A DNA stretch of 64,000 bases from Luzula sylvatica (lineage: Eukaryota; Streptophyta; Magnoliopsida; Poales; Juncaceae). Of this stretch, positions 1 to 11,382 are shown one piece after another. A program made the position numbers and the translations under genes. The stretch lies in the NCBI GenBank assembly GCA_946800325.1, contig OX326956.1, forward strand, positions 10,209,167 to 10,273,166, written 5' to 3'. The notes below the pieces were generated by a model, which searched no databases, had not been told where the DNA came from, and saw nothing but the letters and a program-made list of their open reading frames with translations. Position 1 is the stretch's first letter; each line of letters starts with the position of its first letter.

Positions 1-205
1 TAGTTAGTTAGTTTGTTAATTAGTTCGTTATTTAGTTAGTTATTCAATTAGTTAGTTAGTTAGTTATTTAGTCAGTTAGCTAGTAGTTGGTTAGTTAGTT
101 AGTTAGTTAATTAGTTAATTAGTTAATGTGTATGTAAGAAGGAAATTAGTTAGTTAGTTAGATAAATAGTTAGTTAATTTGATTTTTAGTTAGTTAGTTA
201 GTTAT
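1..205. repeat. TTAG satellite, left segment (module A copy 1)
   Basis: Degenerate TTAG tetranucleotide array. It is interrupted by the CACTA terminus at 206. The stretch carrying 'GTAGTTGG', 'GTAAGAAGGAAATTAG', 'GATAAATAGTTAGTTAATTTGATT' matches, in the same order, segments near 20015-20165, 23950-24090, 38038-38175 and 55905-56045. It is therefore one copy of a higher-order module, not random microsatellite. No coding potential: TAG or TAA falls in all frames. Confidence 0.93.
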
Positions 206-780
206 CACTACTACAAAAAATGCAATTAGGGACAAACGCGTTTAGTCCCTAAAACCCTGTCTGGAGTCGCTGTAGATCTTTAGGGACTATATTTAGTCGT
301 TATGACTTTGTCATAACAGGCCCGACGCAACAAATCAGGGTGACAAAAGTTTTTTTGCATTTAGTCCCTATAAGACACCTTTGTTGGGACAAGATTAATT
401 TCCAATTTTTTCCCCCGTTTTCTGGGATAGTCCCTGAAGATGAACTTTCAGTGTTGAGTTTTGGTCGTGGAAAATGTTCTTTATGAGACTAAATGTGGTT
501 CCCAATTATTGTTGTTCTGTGACTAGACTTTGTTTCTGAATATTCATTTTATGGTACAAATGTTTGCTTCTGAAGATATACTATATGTAGCTAAATTTTG
601 TCTTTATTATGTTGTTTATGTGACTAGCTGTTGTCTCCAAATATGATATTAATGTGACAAATGTTAGTCCTTGAATGTACTCTTTTGTGAATGATATTGG
701 TGTTTGAATGATTATTTCTGGGACTAAATTTAATTCCTGAATATTGTTCTACTGTGACGACTCTTTTAGTCCCTTAAAAC
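206..780 (+). mobile_element. CACTA (En/Spm-type) transposon, left terminus and subterminal repeat region
   Basis: The satellite stops abruptly at CACTACTACAAAAAA (206-220), a canonical plant CACTA terminal inverted repeat. The next 570 bp carry short repeated motifs in both orientations, such as TTTAGTCCCTA (239-248, 359-368), GGGACTA/GGGACAA and TTTTAGTCCC near 760-772. Such subterminal repeats bind the TNPA-type protein in this superfamily (family knowledge). The preceding bases TAT (203-205) would be one 3-bp target duplication. I found no matching right terminus (a TAGTAGTG end) before the satellite resumes at 14753, so the element is either truncated or has lost its right end. Confidence is for this being a CACTA end, not for the extent. 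Confidence 0.85.
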
Positions 781-1000
781 AACATATATTATAATATTAG
801 TTAATAAAATATGAAAATTAAATTTTGGCCATTTAAATAAAACAAAAATATCTCCAGATACAGATTATTGTTTAATGTTAGTGACACTAACTCGAGTACT
901 ATAAAAATAACATACATGTAACGTCTTCATAAAACAAAAGAAAAAAACAATATTAAATTATCATCTTGCATCATCTTCATCTTCATTAGGATCTTCTTCT
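781..1000. other. AT-rich spacer between CACTA subterminal region and minus-strand gene remnant
   Basis: No ORF or motif recognised. It lies immediately downstream (minus-strand sense) of the stop codon of the decayed gene at 1001-2020, so it would hold that gene's 3' untranslated region. Reading another frame of the minus strand through 961-1000 gives an acidic tail (EEDPNEDEDDAR then stop). That may be the original C-terminus before a frameshift or splice change. Confidence 0.4.
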
Positions 1001-2020
1001 CTATTCAAAAGCCCGATTTCGATATTCTTGATGCAAATCTTGAAGTGCACTCGAGTCCATATACATCACAGCTACATAAATAAAAAAAGTAAAATTACCA
1101 AAATATCTTTGTAATTCTGCAAAATAAAAATAAGATATATGACATTTCGATGACCACAAAGTAAATTATCTTCACATACCGGCCCTTATTTGCAGAAGAA
1201 GCACCCAATTCATATTCTCTGTGCCTATATAATAAAACAATAATATTGTAAAATTTCAAATATTACCCATTAGAAAAATTAAAATGGAACTCATTAATTA
1301 ATTACCTGTAAGTTTGTATCCATTTTTTTGCTTCAAAAGCCTTAATTACAAAAATGAAAAAAATAATTATTTAATATGGGAGTTATATATATATATTGAA
1401 AAACAATTTTATAAAATGAATGGACTAATTTGTAAATGTACCAAAATGGCAAGGCCTATAATTAATGATTTTGCATTTAATAAAGAAAAGTGTAGAAAAA
1501 TTAAATCGAAAAAGAAAGGATAAATAACCCTATGATGCATTCGGTCTCAGCACTGATTTGCTGCTTCAAGTCTTCAAAACCAACCTTATTTTCTTCCTTC
1601 AATTCATCTAGGCTGGAATTTATTTTTCAAAACAAAATGCTTAATTAATATATATATATATATATATAGCAAATTTAACACTTGAAAAGAAAGATAAATA
1701 AAGGACTAAATAAACAACCTCGAGGCATTGGATACTTGACTGTTTTCCTCTTTTATTTCTTCAGTCTCCATACACATTTCCTTCTTAAGTTCTTCAAGGT
1801 CAGAACTGATTTCCTAGTTTAGTAGTCCAAGTTTAGAACCAGATTCCAGATTTTTAACAGCAAAACTGGATTTCGTTTCCTGGTTCACACTTTTCGAGTA
1901 TATATAAAGTATAAAATTTACCGTTAAGGAGAGCAACCCACCGAAACAGATTTTGTTTCCTTCTTAAGTTCTCCGTAATCATTTCCTTAATTTGCCATGA
2001 AGGAGATCAAACCGTTGAGG
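1001..2020 (-). pseudogene. Decayed spliced gene with coiled-coil C-terminus, probably CACTA-encoded
   Basis: Several exon-like blocks read on the minus strand with plausible splice borders. One is 1180-1224 (acceptor at 1225-1226, donor GTATGTG just below 1180). It joins in phase to 1001-1071 to give ...WVLLLQIRAAVMYMDSS...NRAFE and a stop at 1001-1003. Upstream blocks near 1535-1615, 1725-1795 and 1945-1995 encode charged heptad-like peptides (DELKEENKVGFEDLKQQ; SDLEELKKEMCMETEE; IKEMITENLRRKQ), which suggests a coiled coil. An in-frame TAG occurs near 1815, so the copy looks dead unless that is an intron edge. The position just inside a CACTA terminus and the pointing toward it fit the 3' part of a TNPA/transposase-associated gene. 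That assignment is inference; I recognise no catalytic motif. Confidence 0.45.
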
Positions 2021-2159
2021 ATGCTGCAAGAAACAAATATAAGGTATAAAATTAGAATATAACCAAATTCATATTATTAATTAATGTGAATTCTGACTTA
2101 GACACATAAAACTATGAAATGACATTATTAATAGATCTAATCCGCACCATTGGGCCGTA

Positions 2160-2425
2160 ATGTTAAGCTTCCACGTCGCCTCCAACCTTTTCATTCTTTT
2201 TTCCTCTTTCCCATTCCTCTCTTTGTTCGTGCTCCAGAGAAGTGGAGACAAGGAAACACAACTACCGACGAAACCCTAGCCAGGACGTGCTGAGTGGCGG
2301 CGACGATCGCGGACGAAGGTTTACGGCCGTGGTGGCTGCCTCACGATCCCTCTCTTCGATCTCTTCCTGTGCAAACCGCAAGTCTTACGTTCTCTGCGAT
2401 TTACAGTAAGGTACTTCGATTTTTT
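2160..2425 (+). other. GC-richer 5'-leader-like block of an unidentified transcription unit
   Basis: A CT-rich stretch is followed by GAAACCCTAGCC and a GC-rich segment (2275-2345), and then by CAG|TAAGGTACTTCG-like donor sequence around 2405-2413. The composition resembles a plant 5' untranslated exon followed by its first intron. No start codon with a supported ORF follows. It could belong to the CACTA element, to the Helitron, or to a captured host promoter; the sequence alone does not decide. Confidence 0.3.
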
Positions 2426-2562
2426 CCCTTTTCTTCTCGATTCCTTTGATGATTTCGTTATTTACTTTTCTGTCTTACGTTCTCTGCGATTTACAGTAAG
2501 GTACTTCGATTTTTTCCCTTTTCTTCTAGATTCCTTTGATGATTTCGTTATTTCCTTTTCTT
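2383..2562. repeat. Two-copy direct tandem repeat, 90-bp period
   Basis: TCTTACGTTCTCTGCGATTT begins at 2383 and again at 2473. The two 90-bp units differ by only a few substitutions (for example CTTCTCGATT versus CTTCTAGATT). The unit spans the end of the leader-like block and the start of the putative intron, so the duplication repeats the candidate splice-donor context. Confidence 0.9.
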
Positions 2563-2680
2563 TTCAGTCATATCATTACGATTTGTGTACGATTTTTGTC
2601 TCAAATCCTCTTGAAACGAATCTACTGTCAACTTCTTCGTTTTTACTCCTCGCTTCTCTCTATTTTGGGACTGATTTCGT

Positions 2681-2931
2681 CACAGTAAGCTACTTCCATT
2701 TTTCCCAATGATTTATTCGTTTTTTCCAATGATTTTTTTCCAATGATTTCGTTTTTCCAATGCTTACTTATTATTTACCAGTTTTCATCTTCCAAAAATT
2801 TGATGCACAGTAAGCTACTTCCATTTTTCCCAATGATTTCTTCATTTTTTTCAATGATTTTTTCCAATGATTTCGTTTTTCCAATGCTTACTTATTATTT
2901 ACCAGTTTTCATCTTCCAAAAATTTGATGCA
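2681..2931. repeat. Two-copy direct tandem repeat, 125-bp period
   Basis: CACAGTAAGCTACTTCCATT begins at 2681 and 2806. Each unit runs through TCCAATGATTTC-rich sequence to TTCCAAAAATTTGATGCA. Small internal variations of CCAATGATTT indicate slippage inside the unit. Its first bases (CAGTAAG.TACTTC) resemble those of the 90-bp repeat at 2383-2562, so both may derive from one ancestral intron start. Confidence 0.88.
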
Positions 2932-3589
2932 ATTTTTTGCGCCGCTTGGGCTAATCGTGCGTGTCCAAAATTGTCCTGTAAAAAAAAGAAAAAAATAATC
3001 AATTAACGAAACCATCACAAATCAAGATTAAAGCAAATAAAATGCAACCAATCTATATTTGTTTGGTACCGAGTGGATGGTACATGCGTATAAAATATTA
3101 TTATTAATTTGTACTTCTTCGATTTCTCCATTTTTTTCTGATCTGAAAAGGGTGTTTTCGTAATATATAACAATTCAAGGTTCTTTCTGCAAAAATTTAA
3201 AATAAAATACCTTATTAAGAGGAGAGAAGGGCCATTGAAGAACTCAGCGTATCTTCCTTCCGAAGAGAAAGAATTATTCACCTATTAAACAAACATTAAA
3301 AAAAAAATTTGAAGGGTATATATGTAATTTTGCCTCGATTTACAAATAAATCGATGCAATTAGTTAGATTTTTCGCTGCTTTAAAGAAATAACTCATATT
3401 TTTTTGGTTACTTCTGTTTTTTACTATTTGTCGCTGTTTTCTACAAACGAATCAGCGTGTTTTTTCCCCTTTTCTGCATCATTGGTGGTTTTTTCTACCT
3501 TTTCTTATAGATTCTTTGCTGATTTAGATATTTTCTTTCTTCTCCCAGTGATATCATTACTATTTGTGCTGATTGGTTGCTCCGTCGCT

Positions 3590-3745
3590 CACGCCTAGCC
3601 AGACGCCCGGAGACACAACCCACTCCGCCATCAGACGCCTCTCCTCGCTCTCGCAGCCAGTTCTAAACCCTAAATCCTGAGTCTCGCCACCACTCAAGGG
3701 ACGAGCAGACGCCACACTAACACGAGACGCCGTACTATTAGGTAA
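3590..3745 (+). promoter_or_regulatory. GC-rich 5'-leader-like block upstream of Rep-helicase
   Basis: A GC-rich island in AT-rich DNA contains GACGCCCGGAGACAC, CTAAACCCTAAATCC and GAGACGCCGTACTATTAG|GTAATG, the last a possible splice donor at 3741-3746. It could be the first untranslated exon of the Rep-helicase transcript, with an intron following. No TATA box can be assigned with confidence. Confidence 0.3.
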
Positions 3746-3779
3746 TGATTTTTTTCATTTAGTTCATTTCTTTGTGTAC

Positions 3780-4802
3780 AGATTCTAGCTCAAATATGTT
3801 TTCAGCCCCATCATAACAATATCAATTATAGCTCAAATATGTTTTCAGCCCCTCGATTGTGTACAGATTCTTAATATTTAGATTATGCGCAATATTTATA
3901 CACAGTTTATGCACCTCAAGGAGAACGAATTTCTACGAACAAGAGAGCAAACACAGTGAAAATTTTGAGCGATCCTTCTGTTACACCTGAAGAACAGTGG
4001 TTATTCTTTTAGGTATGAAATTTTTTATTTTTAAATTGTCTAATTTTGGGAAGTTAAAAATATTGTAAAGTAATTTGTTGTGTATTATTATTTTAGGCAT
4101 CAAATTGTGCAACAATACACGCTTTTACCCCTGCAATTAAAACGTTGGGTCCTTTTCGTAGCCTTCCGCCTGCCCTTCTATTCTTTTTTGCTGAGCCATT
4201 CGATCTAATGAAAATACCGAACAAATATTGATTCGAGAAGAAAATTGGAGAGAAGGATATTTTCAGAAATCCAGTGAAGATATCAAACGATCGACTAACG
4301 TTACTGTTAAAAATACCAAGGTATTTTGGTTGTATTTTCCTTATTTTGTCAAACTCGATATTAAAGTATTAAATTATTAATCTATTTGTTCGTTTCTTGA
4401 TTAATAGTTTCATAAATCCGGTCAGGAATTTTACTTGCCACAGGGCATCGTAAAATTTTCTTTGCAACGATATTGTAAGCTTTTATTTATTCATTTTGCA
4501 ACTATTTTATTTCTTTTCTGTCTTTTGGATCATTTCAGCATACACAAACAAGTAATCAGGGGTACACAAAGGAGGATTAAATTCACCAACTGACAGAGCT
4601 GGATTTGCCGCCACACACATTTGTATACAAAAATCTTGCGTAAGCATGTTCGTTAAATATTACAGTTTATTGAGTGCATTTTATATTTATAATAATTTTT
4701 TTAATTTTACAACATTCCGATCTTAGGTTTGGAGGAAATTTGTACAGTTGTGCGCTCACCCGAACATTTCGAGGAAATCCGTTGCCAAATCAGTTGTGCA
4801 CA
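3780..4802 (+). other. Helitron 5' region with exon-like blocks, no assigned gene
   Basis: Contains a short direct repeat (AGCTCAAATATGTTTTCAGCCC at about 3787 and 3830). Short open blocks lie between intron-like AT stretches. 3911-4012 reads YAPQGERISTNKRAN... to a TAG at 4010-4012, and about 4097-4230 reads ASNCATIHAFTP... to a TGA. A further exon-like block around 4540-4637 ends in GC|GTAAGC. They do not match any family I recognise. They may be untranslated exons of the Rep-helicase transcript or captured gene pieces. Confidence 0.3.
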
Positions 4803-7800
4803 ATGCAAAATTATGCGGACAACAGGAAGCAAAGGATTCTTGCAAGAAAACGCAAAAGAGAACAATGTCAATCGACTGCGTCCTCTTCAGGTATATATAT
4901 ATATAAACAATTTTTCTTCTTTCCTTATGTACCTATTACAATCATTTATCACACAATGTAGTTACATCAGATGCTTCTTCGCCCTACGTTTACAATGTTG
5001 GATTGCCTGATCACATTTGCCCATATTGTTCGTCCTATTTTTGGTACGAAGAAAGATGCAAAACCACCTCAAGACTTGATGCAAATAAATACAACCTTTG
5101 TTGTCGTCAAGGTCGAGTTTATTTATCTGTTTCTCATCAATCTCCGAATACTCTGCTAGATTTACTTGACCCAGAAAACACATTACATTTTTCACATTTC
5201 AAAGACAATATACGGATGTATAATTCAATATTTGCTTTTACTTCTATGGGTGTAAAAATTGATGATAAACTAAATGATGGACACGGACCATACATATTCA
5301 AAGTGTCGGGTCAAAATTGCCACAGAATGGGCTCTCTACTTCCTGAACCAGGAAAAAAACCCGCATACGCTCAATTGTATATGTACGACACATCAAACGA
5401 AATTGAAAACAGATTAAATTCGCTTCAAAATGCTAATACTGTCGCAAAACCTGAAATTGTTTCGCTCCTTATAAAAATGTTAAATGAATCGAATATTATT
5501 GTGCATGCTTTTAGAAATTATTATCAACAGTTTTCTGAAGAAGACGTTCCAAATTTAAAACTACGCATACTTGGAGATCGTTCAGGGACATCATCACGCT
5601 ACGCCATGCCATCGGCAAGTGAAGTTGTGGGTTTGGTAGTAGATGATATCACTTCTGAAGAACGATATCGTGATATTATTGTACATAAACGAGGCCATGG
5701 ATTACAACGAATAAAACACAACCACCCAAGTTTCATGGCACTTCAATATCCACTCCTTTTCCCTTATGGTGAAGATGGTTATCACGATAAAATTAAGTAC
5801 ATTGAAAATTCTGTTGGTAGAAAAAAAACAAAACGTTCATACGTAACCATGGCCGAATATTACGCATACATATTACACCCAAGAAAATCACAACCAAACA
5901 CAATATTCAAATATGGCAGACTTTTTCAACAATTCATCGTGGATGCATACCTTTCGATAGAACAAGAGCGATTAGCTTTTCTGAGGTATAATCAAGCTTC
6001 TCTAAGATCAGAAACATATCATAATATTCAAAACTCGGTTGCTCAAGGAGACATGCTTGGCAAAAATATAGGAAAACGAATTATCTTACCTGCTACTCAC
6101 GTCGGTAGTCCTAGATACATGTTTCAGAACTATCATGATGCAATATCTATTTGCAAGCATTATGGTCCACCAGATTTATTTATAACTTTCACATGCAACC
6201 CACATTGGCAAGAATTCAAAGAAGCATTAGGACCCAGGGATAAACCCGAAGATAGACCAGATATAGTTTCGCGTATTTTCAAAATCAAATTAGATGAGTT
6301 AATAAGAGACATCAAGGATCGAAATTTTTTCGGGCCGACAATTGCAGGTAAGATCATCAAATTTTGTAATATCCTCATACGTCTCCTTCAAATTATTTTA
6401 ATCAGTAACTTTTCTTCGTTTTTGTCCCTCTTAACAGTAATATACACTATAGAATTTCAAAAAAGAGGATTGCCGCATGTTCATATTATTGTTTGGTTAT
6501 CAAATACTGCTAAACTAAGAACTCCACAAGCAATTGACAAATACATCAATGCACAAATACCGGATCCTCAAAATCATCCCACACATTTTGAAGCAGTTAC
6601 TAAATTCATGATACATGGTCCTTGTGGCTCGATGAACAACAAAGCCAGTTGTACCAAAGATGGAATATGTACCAAAGGTTTTCCTAAACCTTTTCAAAGC
6701 GAAACAAACATTTCAGATGATGGAACAATCACATATAAAAGACTAAATTCGGGTGTATATATAAATAGAAAAGAAATGCACCTAGACAATCGCTACGTTG
6801 TTCCTCATAACATTGATTTATTACTAAAATACGATGCCCATATAAACGTTGAAAAATGTTACACTTCTAAATTAATAAAATACTTATTTAAATATATTTG
6901 CAAGGGGAACGATCGAACATACGCTTGCATCCAAAAACAACAACAAAAAAAAAACCTTAATAATAGTGAAATAGACGAAATTACAACTTATCTTGATTGT
7001 CGATATATAGCACCACCCGAAGCTATATGGAGAATATTTCATTACGATATACACTATAGAATACCAAGCATTGAACGAATGCCAATACATTTGCCATTAA
7101 TGAATAATGTTATATTCAATGATAAAGATAATATGAGTTCAAAACTTTTTGCTGAAGCAACCCATAGAAGTATGCTGACTGAATGGATGGAATTAAATAA
7201 ATACGAACCATCCGCGCGAACATTAACATACCAGCAAATACCTACCAAATTTACTTGGCACCCGAAAGAAAAATATTGGGCAATACGACAAAGAGGACGA
7301 ACTTTAGGCCGAACATTTCATGTTCATCCTAGCACAGGTGAATTATACTATTTACAATTACTTCTTAATATAGTAAAAGGTGCTACATGTTATGAAGACA
7401 TACGAACAGTTAACGGAATTACATATGACACGTTTAGAAACGCATGTGATGCACTTGGATTATTAAATAATGATAATGAATGGCTGTACACGTTGCAGGA
7501 TGCATCTCAATGGGCTACAGGAAATCAGTTGCGAAACATTTTTTCCATGATGTTGGTATACTGCGAAATAGCGAATCCATTAAAATTGTTTAACGAAACA
7601 TGGGAATTGCTTGCCGAAGACATTGTGTACAAGTTAAAAAAAAATTACCAATCCTTTGTAACAAAAATAGGTAACGACGAAATTAAAAATCACCTTCTGG
7701 AAAAACTTAGAATGGCGCTTCTACAAAATGGGCATGACTTAATCAAATTTGGATTACCTCTCCCGCGCGACAACTCTTTATCTAACTTGGAAAATAAACT

Positions 7801-9391
7801 CATACAAGAAGAATTATCAGGAGATCTTAATGATCTAATGATAGAAGCCAACAAAATGATACACAATCTTAACTCAGAACAAAAACATATATTCGATTTA
7901 GTAACTGATTCTGTCATTAAAAAAGAAGGAAAATTTTTCTTTGTTTATGGTTATGGAGGCACTGGGAAAACTTTTTTATGGAAAACTATTATTACAAAAT
8001 TGCGATCAGAAAAAAAAATTGTTTTACCCGTTGCTTCGTCAGCTTTGGCAGCTTTACTTATGCCCCGCGGACGAACAGCTCATTCAAGATTTAAAATACC
8101 AATCAACATAACAAACGAATCAACATGCGATATAAAAAAAGGGACATCCCTTGATGAACTACTTCGAAAAACATCCTTAATTATATGGGACGAAGCACCA
8201 ATGAATCACCGTAATTGTTTCGAAGCTTTGGATAAAACATTACGCGATTTAATGGGAACATACGATGAACATAACCGCAATAAACTATTTGGAGGCAAAA
8301 CTATTCTTTTAGGTGGTGATTTTAGACAAACGTTACCAATCGTACAAGGGGCATCACAATATGATACACTAAGCGCAACAATTACAAAATCGAAATTGTG
8401 GAACAATTGTATTCTCTTAGAGCTTACACAAAATATGAGACTTGCACATACGCAAAACCAAAATTATTCTAACCATGGCATACAAAAACATAACGAGTGG
8501 CTTTTATCAATAGGAAATGGTACAATAAAAGGCATAACATTGTTTGAAACAGAAGAAGCAGATTGGATAGAAATACCTCCAGATCTATTATTAGAAAAAA
8601 GAGAAACAAACGAAGAAACTATTATTGCAGCAATATATGATAATTTTCAACAAATGTATCAAAATTTACCTTATTTAAAAGAAAGAGCAATAGTAGCGCC
8701 CAAAAATGAAGATGTTGATACTATTAATAATTACATTCTTGAAATGATAACGTCTGAATCAAGATCATATTTTAGCTACGACGAAATTTGCAATTCTACG
8801 CTATCTTCCGAAGAACTACAATCCATGTACCCGGTTGAATTTTTAAACACGTTAAAACCAAATGGTATTCCGGCGCACGAATTACATTTGAAAGTAGGTT
8901 GTCCAATTATGCTTTTACGAAATATTGATCAATCAAACGGTCTATGTAATGGCACTAGATTAATAGTCACAAGATTAACAAACTATGTTATTGAAGCCAA
9001 ATCTATCACGAATGGCGATAATAATGCGATAATATATATACCAAGAATAATATTTAGCATAAATGACAATAAAATACCCTTCACAGTAAAACGTAAACAA
9101 TTTCCTGTACGTGTGTGTTATGCAATGACAATAAATAAAAGCCAAGGACAAACATTAAAAAAAATTGGTATTTATTTACCTAGACCCGTATTCAGTCACG
9201 GACAATTATATGTTGCTTTGTCCAGAGCAACTACGCGAGATGGAATCAAAATACTTATACAAAACGAAGACAACAAATATCCAAATTATACTCGAAATAT
9301 AGTATATCGTGAAATTTTTAAAAACATTCAAAATAACAAAAATAACTCATCACAAGATAACCCAAATCAATCAAAAAAGAATAACAAATGA
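4803..9391 (+). CDS. Helitron Rep-helicase (RepHel), spliced, full length
   Basis: Predicted exons are 4803-4890, 4962-6347 and 6438-9391 (1475 residues). Intron 1 (71 bp, GTATAT...TGTAG) joins an N-terminal basic exon starting [11 protein letters not shown] to a Cys-rich segment ([14 protein letters not shown]). Intron 2 (90 bp, GTAAG...ACAG) is a multiple of three and has no stop, so the unspliced frame is also open; removing it restores the conserved [17 protein letters not shown]. The Rep domain carries the metal-binding H-V-H (about residues 505-507) and paired Tyr in KYLFKY (about 640 and 644). The Pif1-type helicase carries Walker A GGTGKT (7955-7972), Walker B IIWDEAP (about 8180-8200), GGDFRQTLP and a C-terminal SQGQTL...YVALSRA block. 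Family role: nick, transfer and unwind DNA in rolling-circle transposition. No stop or frameshift is seen. Confidence 0.93.
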
Positions 9392-10353
9392 CACCATAAA
9401 ATAAACAGTAATAAAAAATCAATTACTTCAAAAACAATTAATTACCAAAAAAAAAACAACAAAATATCATGACCTACGTAACACCAACATAAAAAAAAAA
9501 ACAAAGAAAAAAAATGAATAAAAAATACTCTTTCAGAGAACTGGAGATGATGAACGAATCCTGATTCCTCACATAACCCCCTCACAAAAAAATTACATAA
9601 CAAAAAATATACTTGGCCACACAAATTTGATCTTCATAGCAAACACACAGATAACACTAGGTACAAAGAATGGTTCTCTGAGAAAGAAAAAACCAAGCAT
9701 TTTTTAAATTAGAAAAAACAAATTCAACACCCAAAAAATACATAAAAGAAGTGTATACGCTACAAAAAAAAAAGATTTAAGCCTACACAATTGGGTTCTG
9801 TAGTAAGTGAATACACAACACTGGGTACACACAATTGGGCTCTATAGCAAACAAAGGGACAACTTATCCCAATGCTCACTCTGGTGTGATCCCAATCGAA
9901 ACACATGTATGCAAACCCTTCTATCCCAATCCTCATTTGTAATTAAACTTTTGTCTCCCATCTCTCATACTTCGCAAGAAGAATTAGAAACTCCGAAATA
10001 AGGTAAACAGTTCTTTCTCGCTATTACAAATCTGCAACCTAGGTTTTTCCAATCGAAAAGATTGGCAAATATTATATTTAGGTCCGATTCATATCCTAAA
10101 ATCGATATAATTCACTGCCACTGTTTGTTGTTCTCAATTAATTGTTCACAAATAGCTAAAATTGGTTAAATAAGGGTAATCCGTACCCAAACGCTGTTAT
10201 GAAATAGTTAACATTAAGATTTTCAAAGTATGAAATCAAGAGTTTGTATCTTTGATTAAACGAATTTATTGAATTACAGCATGTAACTATGTATATTCTC
10301 TTTGTTCCCCAATTTGAGTACAAATATCTATTTCTTTCTTTGAGTTCTTTCAG
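9392..10353 (+). other. Helitron intergenic region between RepHel and RPA-like gene
   Basis: A-rich sequence with no supported ORF. A short near-repeat occurs (CACAATTGGGTTCTGTAG near 9786 and CACAATTGGGCTCTATAG near 9830), each followed by AA/AC-rich sequence. The stretch probably holds the RepHel 3' untranslated region and the promoter of the RPA-like gene. Confidence 0.5.
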
Positions 10354-10642
10354 ATGACTCAGTCAAGCGAGCGAACAATAATTTCACGGCTTAATGAACG
10401 AACAAAGAACCTCACTATCCCAGTCCGGCTCTTCAAAATTTGGGAAGCACTAAACCCTGCGACGCGTGAAAAAGATGGATTCGAAAGTGTATTAATCGAC
10501 GAAGAGGTTTGCTTTCTTTGTAAACATTTCATCTTTACTTTTCCTTGATTTTAGTTTGATCCAAAATAATCTTCACACCATGCAGGGTACTGCAATTGAA
10601 GCAATTATAAAAAGTGAACACGTCCCTTATGTGATGGAGTGA
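10354..10642 (+). pseudogene. RPA1-like single-strand-binding protein, truncated OB-fold fragment
   Basis: Exons 10354-10506 and 10586-10642 join in phase over an intron beginning GTTTGC and ending TGCAG. The product reads MTQSSERTIISRLNE...IPVRLFKIWEALNP...ESVLIDEE|GTAIEAIIKSEHVPYVME then TGA at 10640-10642. The pattern VRLFKIWEA...VLIDEEGTAIEAII is that of the first OB-fold of RPA70-like proteins, which plant Helitrons commonly encode beside RepHel (family knowledge). At about 69 residues it is a small fraction of the normal several-hundred-residue protein. Further on, an AG at 10794-10795 is followed by SDEDDA-stop (to about 10816), possibly the original acidic C-terminus after deletion of the middle. 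It could bind DNA only weakly if expressed. Confidence 0.65.
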
Positions 10643-10918
10643 GCAATGGTGAAGAGTACCGAGGAGGAAGTGATTGGAGTGAGCAACGGTAACGAAGGAT
10701 TAGAGCACAAAAACTCATCATCAGGTCAACACTCGAAAATATTTGCCCAAAGCATACGCAAAACTAACTCATCCTACCTCTTGCTTTGCTTAGGTCTGAC
10801 GAAGACGATGCATAAAAAGCCTTGCACGATACAATGTGAAGAAGTTTTAATATTTTGTGATGAGTTTCAACTATGTAATATTTTCATATTTTGTTCTATG
10901 TTCTTTACTAAGGGAGAT

Positions 10919-11225
10919 TGAGAGGAAATTTTGGTTTTGTGTGATTAGTGCCTTCTTTCCTTATAGTTTGTTTCAAAGAATGAATGCACTTAAAATTTAT
11001 TTTGTTCTATATCACTTAGCAGCTCACAATGAGAGAAAATTTTCATTATGCATAATTAATGGCCTCTTTTCTCATACTTTGTTTCAAACATTGCACTTAA
11101 AACTTATTATGTTTTGTGTTTCTTAATACAGAAGATTAAGAAAAAAAATTTGATTTCATGCAATTAATGTCCTCTTTTCTTATATTTTATTTCAAACAAT
11201 GCACTTAATGCTTATTCCTTCCTTC
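10919..11225. repeat. Three imperfect tandem copies, about 110-bp period, in Helitron 3' region
   Basis: The pattern GATTAGTGCCTTCTTTCCTTATAG...TTTCAAA...TGCACTTAAAA..TTAT begins near 10943, 11053 and 11162, each copy diverged. It lies between the RPA-like remnant and the 3' hairpin. Subterminal tandem repeats are common in Helitrons, but a role is not shown. Confidence 0.75.
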
Positions 11226-11382
11226 ACTATGCACATTTGTGTGTAAAAATTACCTCATGACAACAATTATATTCATCTCTACATTTCACTAACCTAATAT
11301 ATGTCCACAAATTAATCTATCATGTTATCCAATACATGACTACAAAACATAAACATAAAATACAAGCTTTAAAAAAAAAAAA

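Noticed and set aside
1314..1523. 69-codon plus-strand ORF
   Set aside because: Lys/Asn/Ile-rich peptide from AT-rich intron sequence of the minus-strand remnant.
2743..3006. 87-codon ORF across the 125-bp tandem repeat
   Set aside because: The peptide simply repeats with the DNA duplication and has no family resemblance.
5003..5005. Rep-helicase start at TTG 5003
   Set aside because: The frame is continuous upstream to an AG acceptor at 4960-4961 and joins in phase to an exon with ATG at 4803, so TTG is an internal Leu codon.
9780..9815. TGTAGTAAGTG as the missing right end of the first CACTA element
   Set aside because: It does not match the left TIR (an extra A breaks TAGTAGTG), is not followed by TAT, and lies inside the Helitron.
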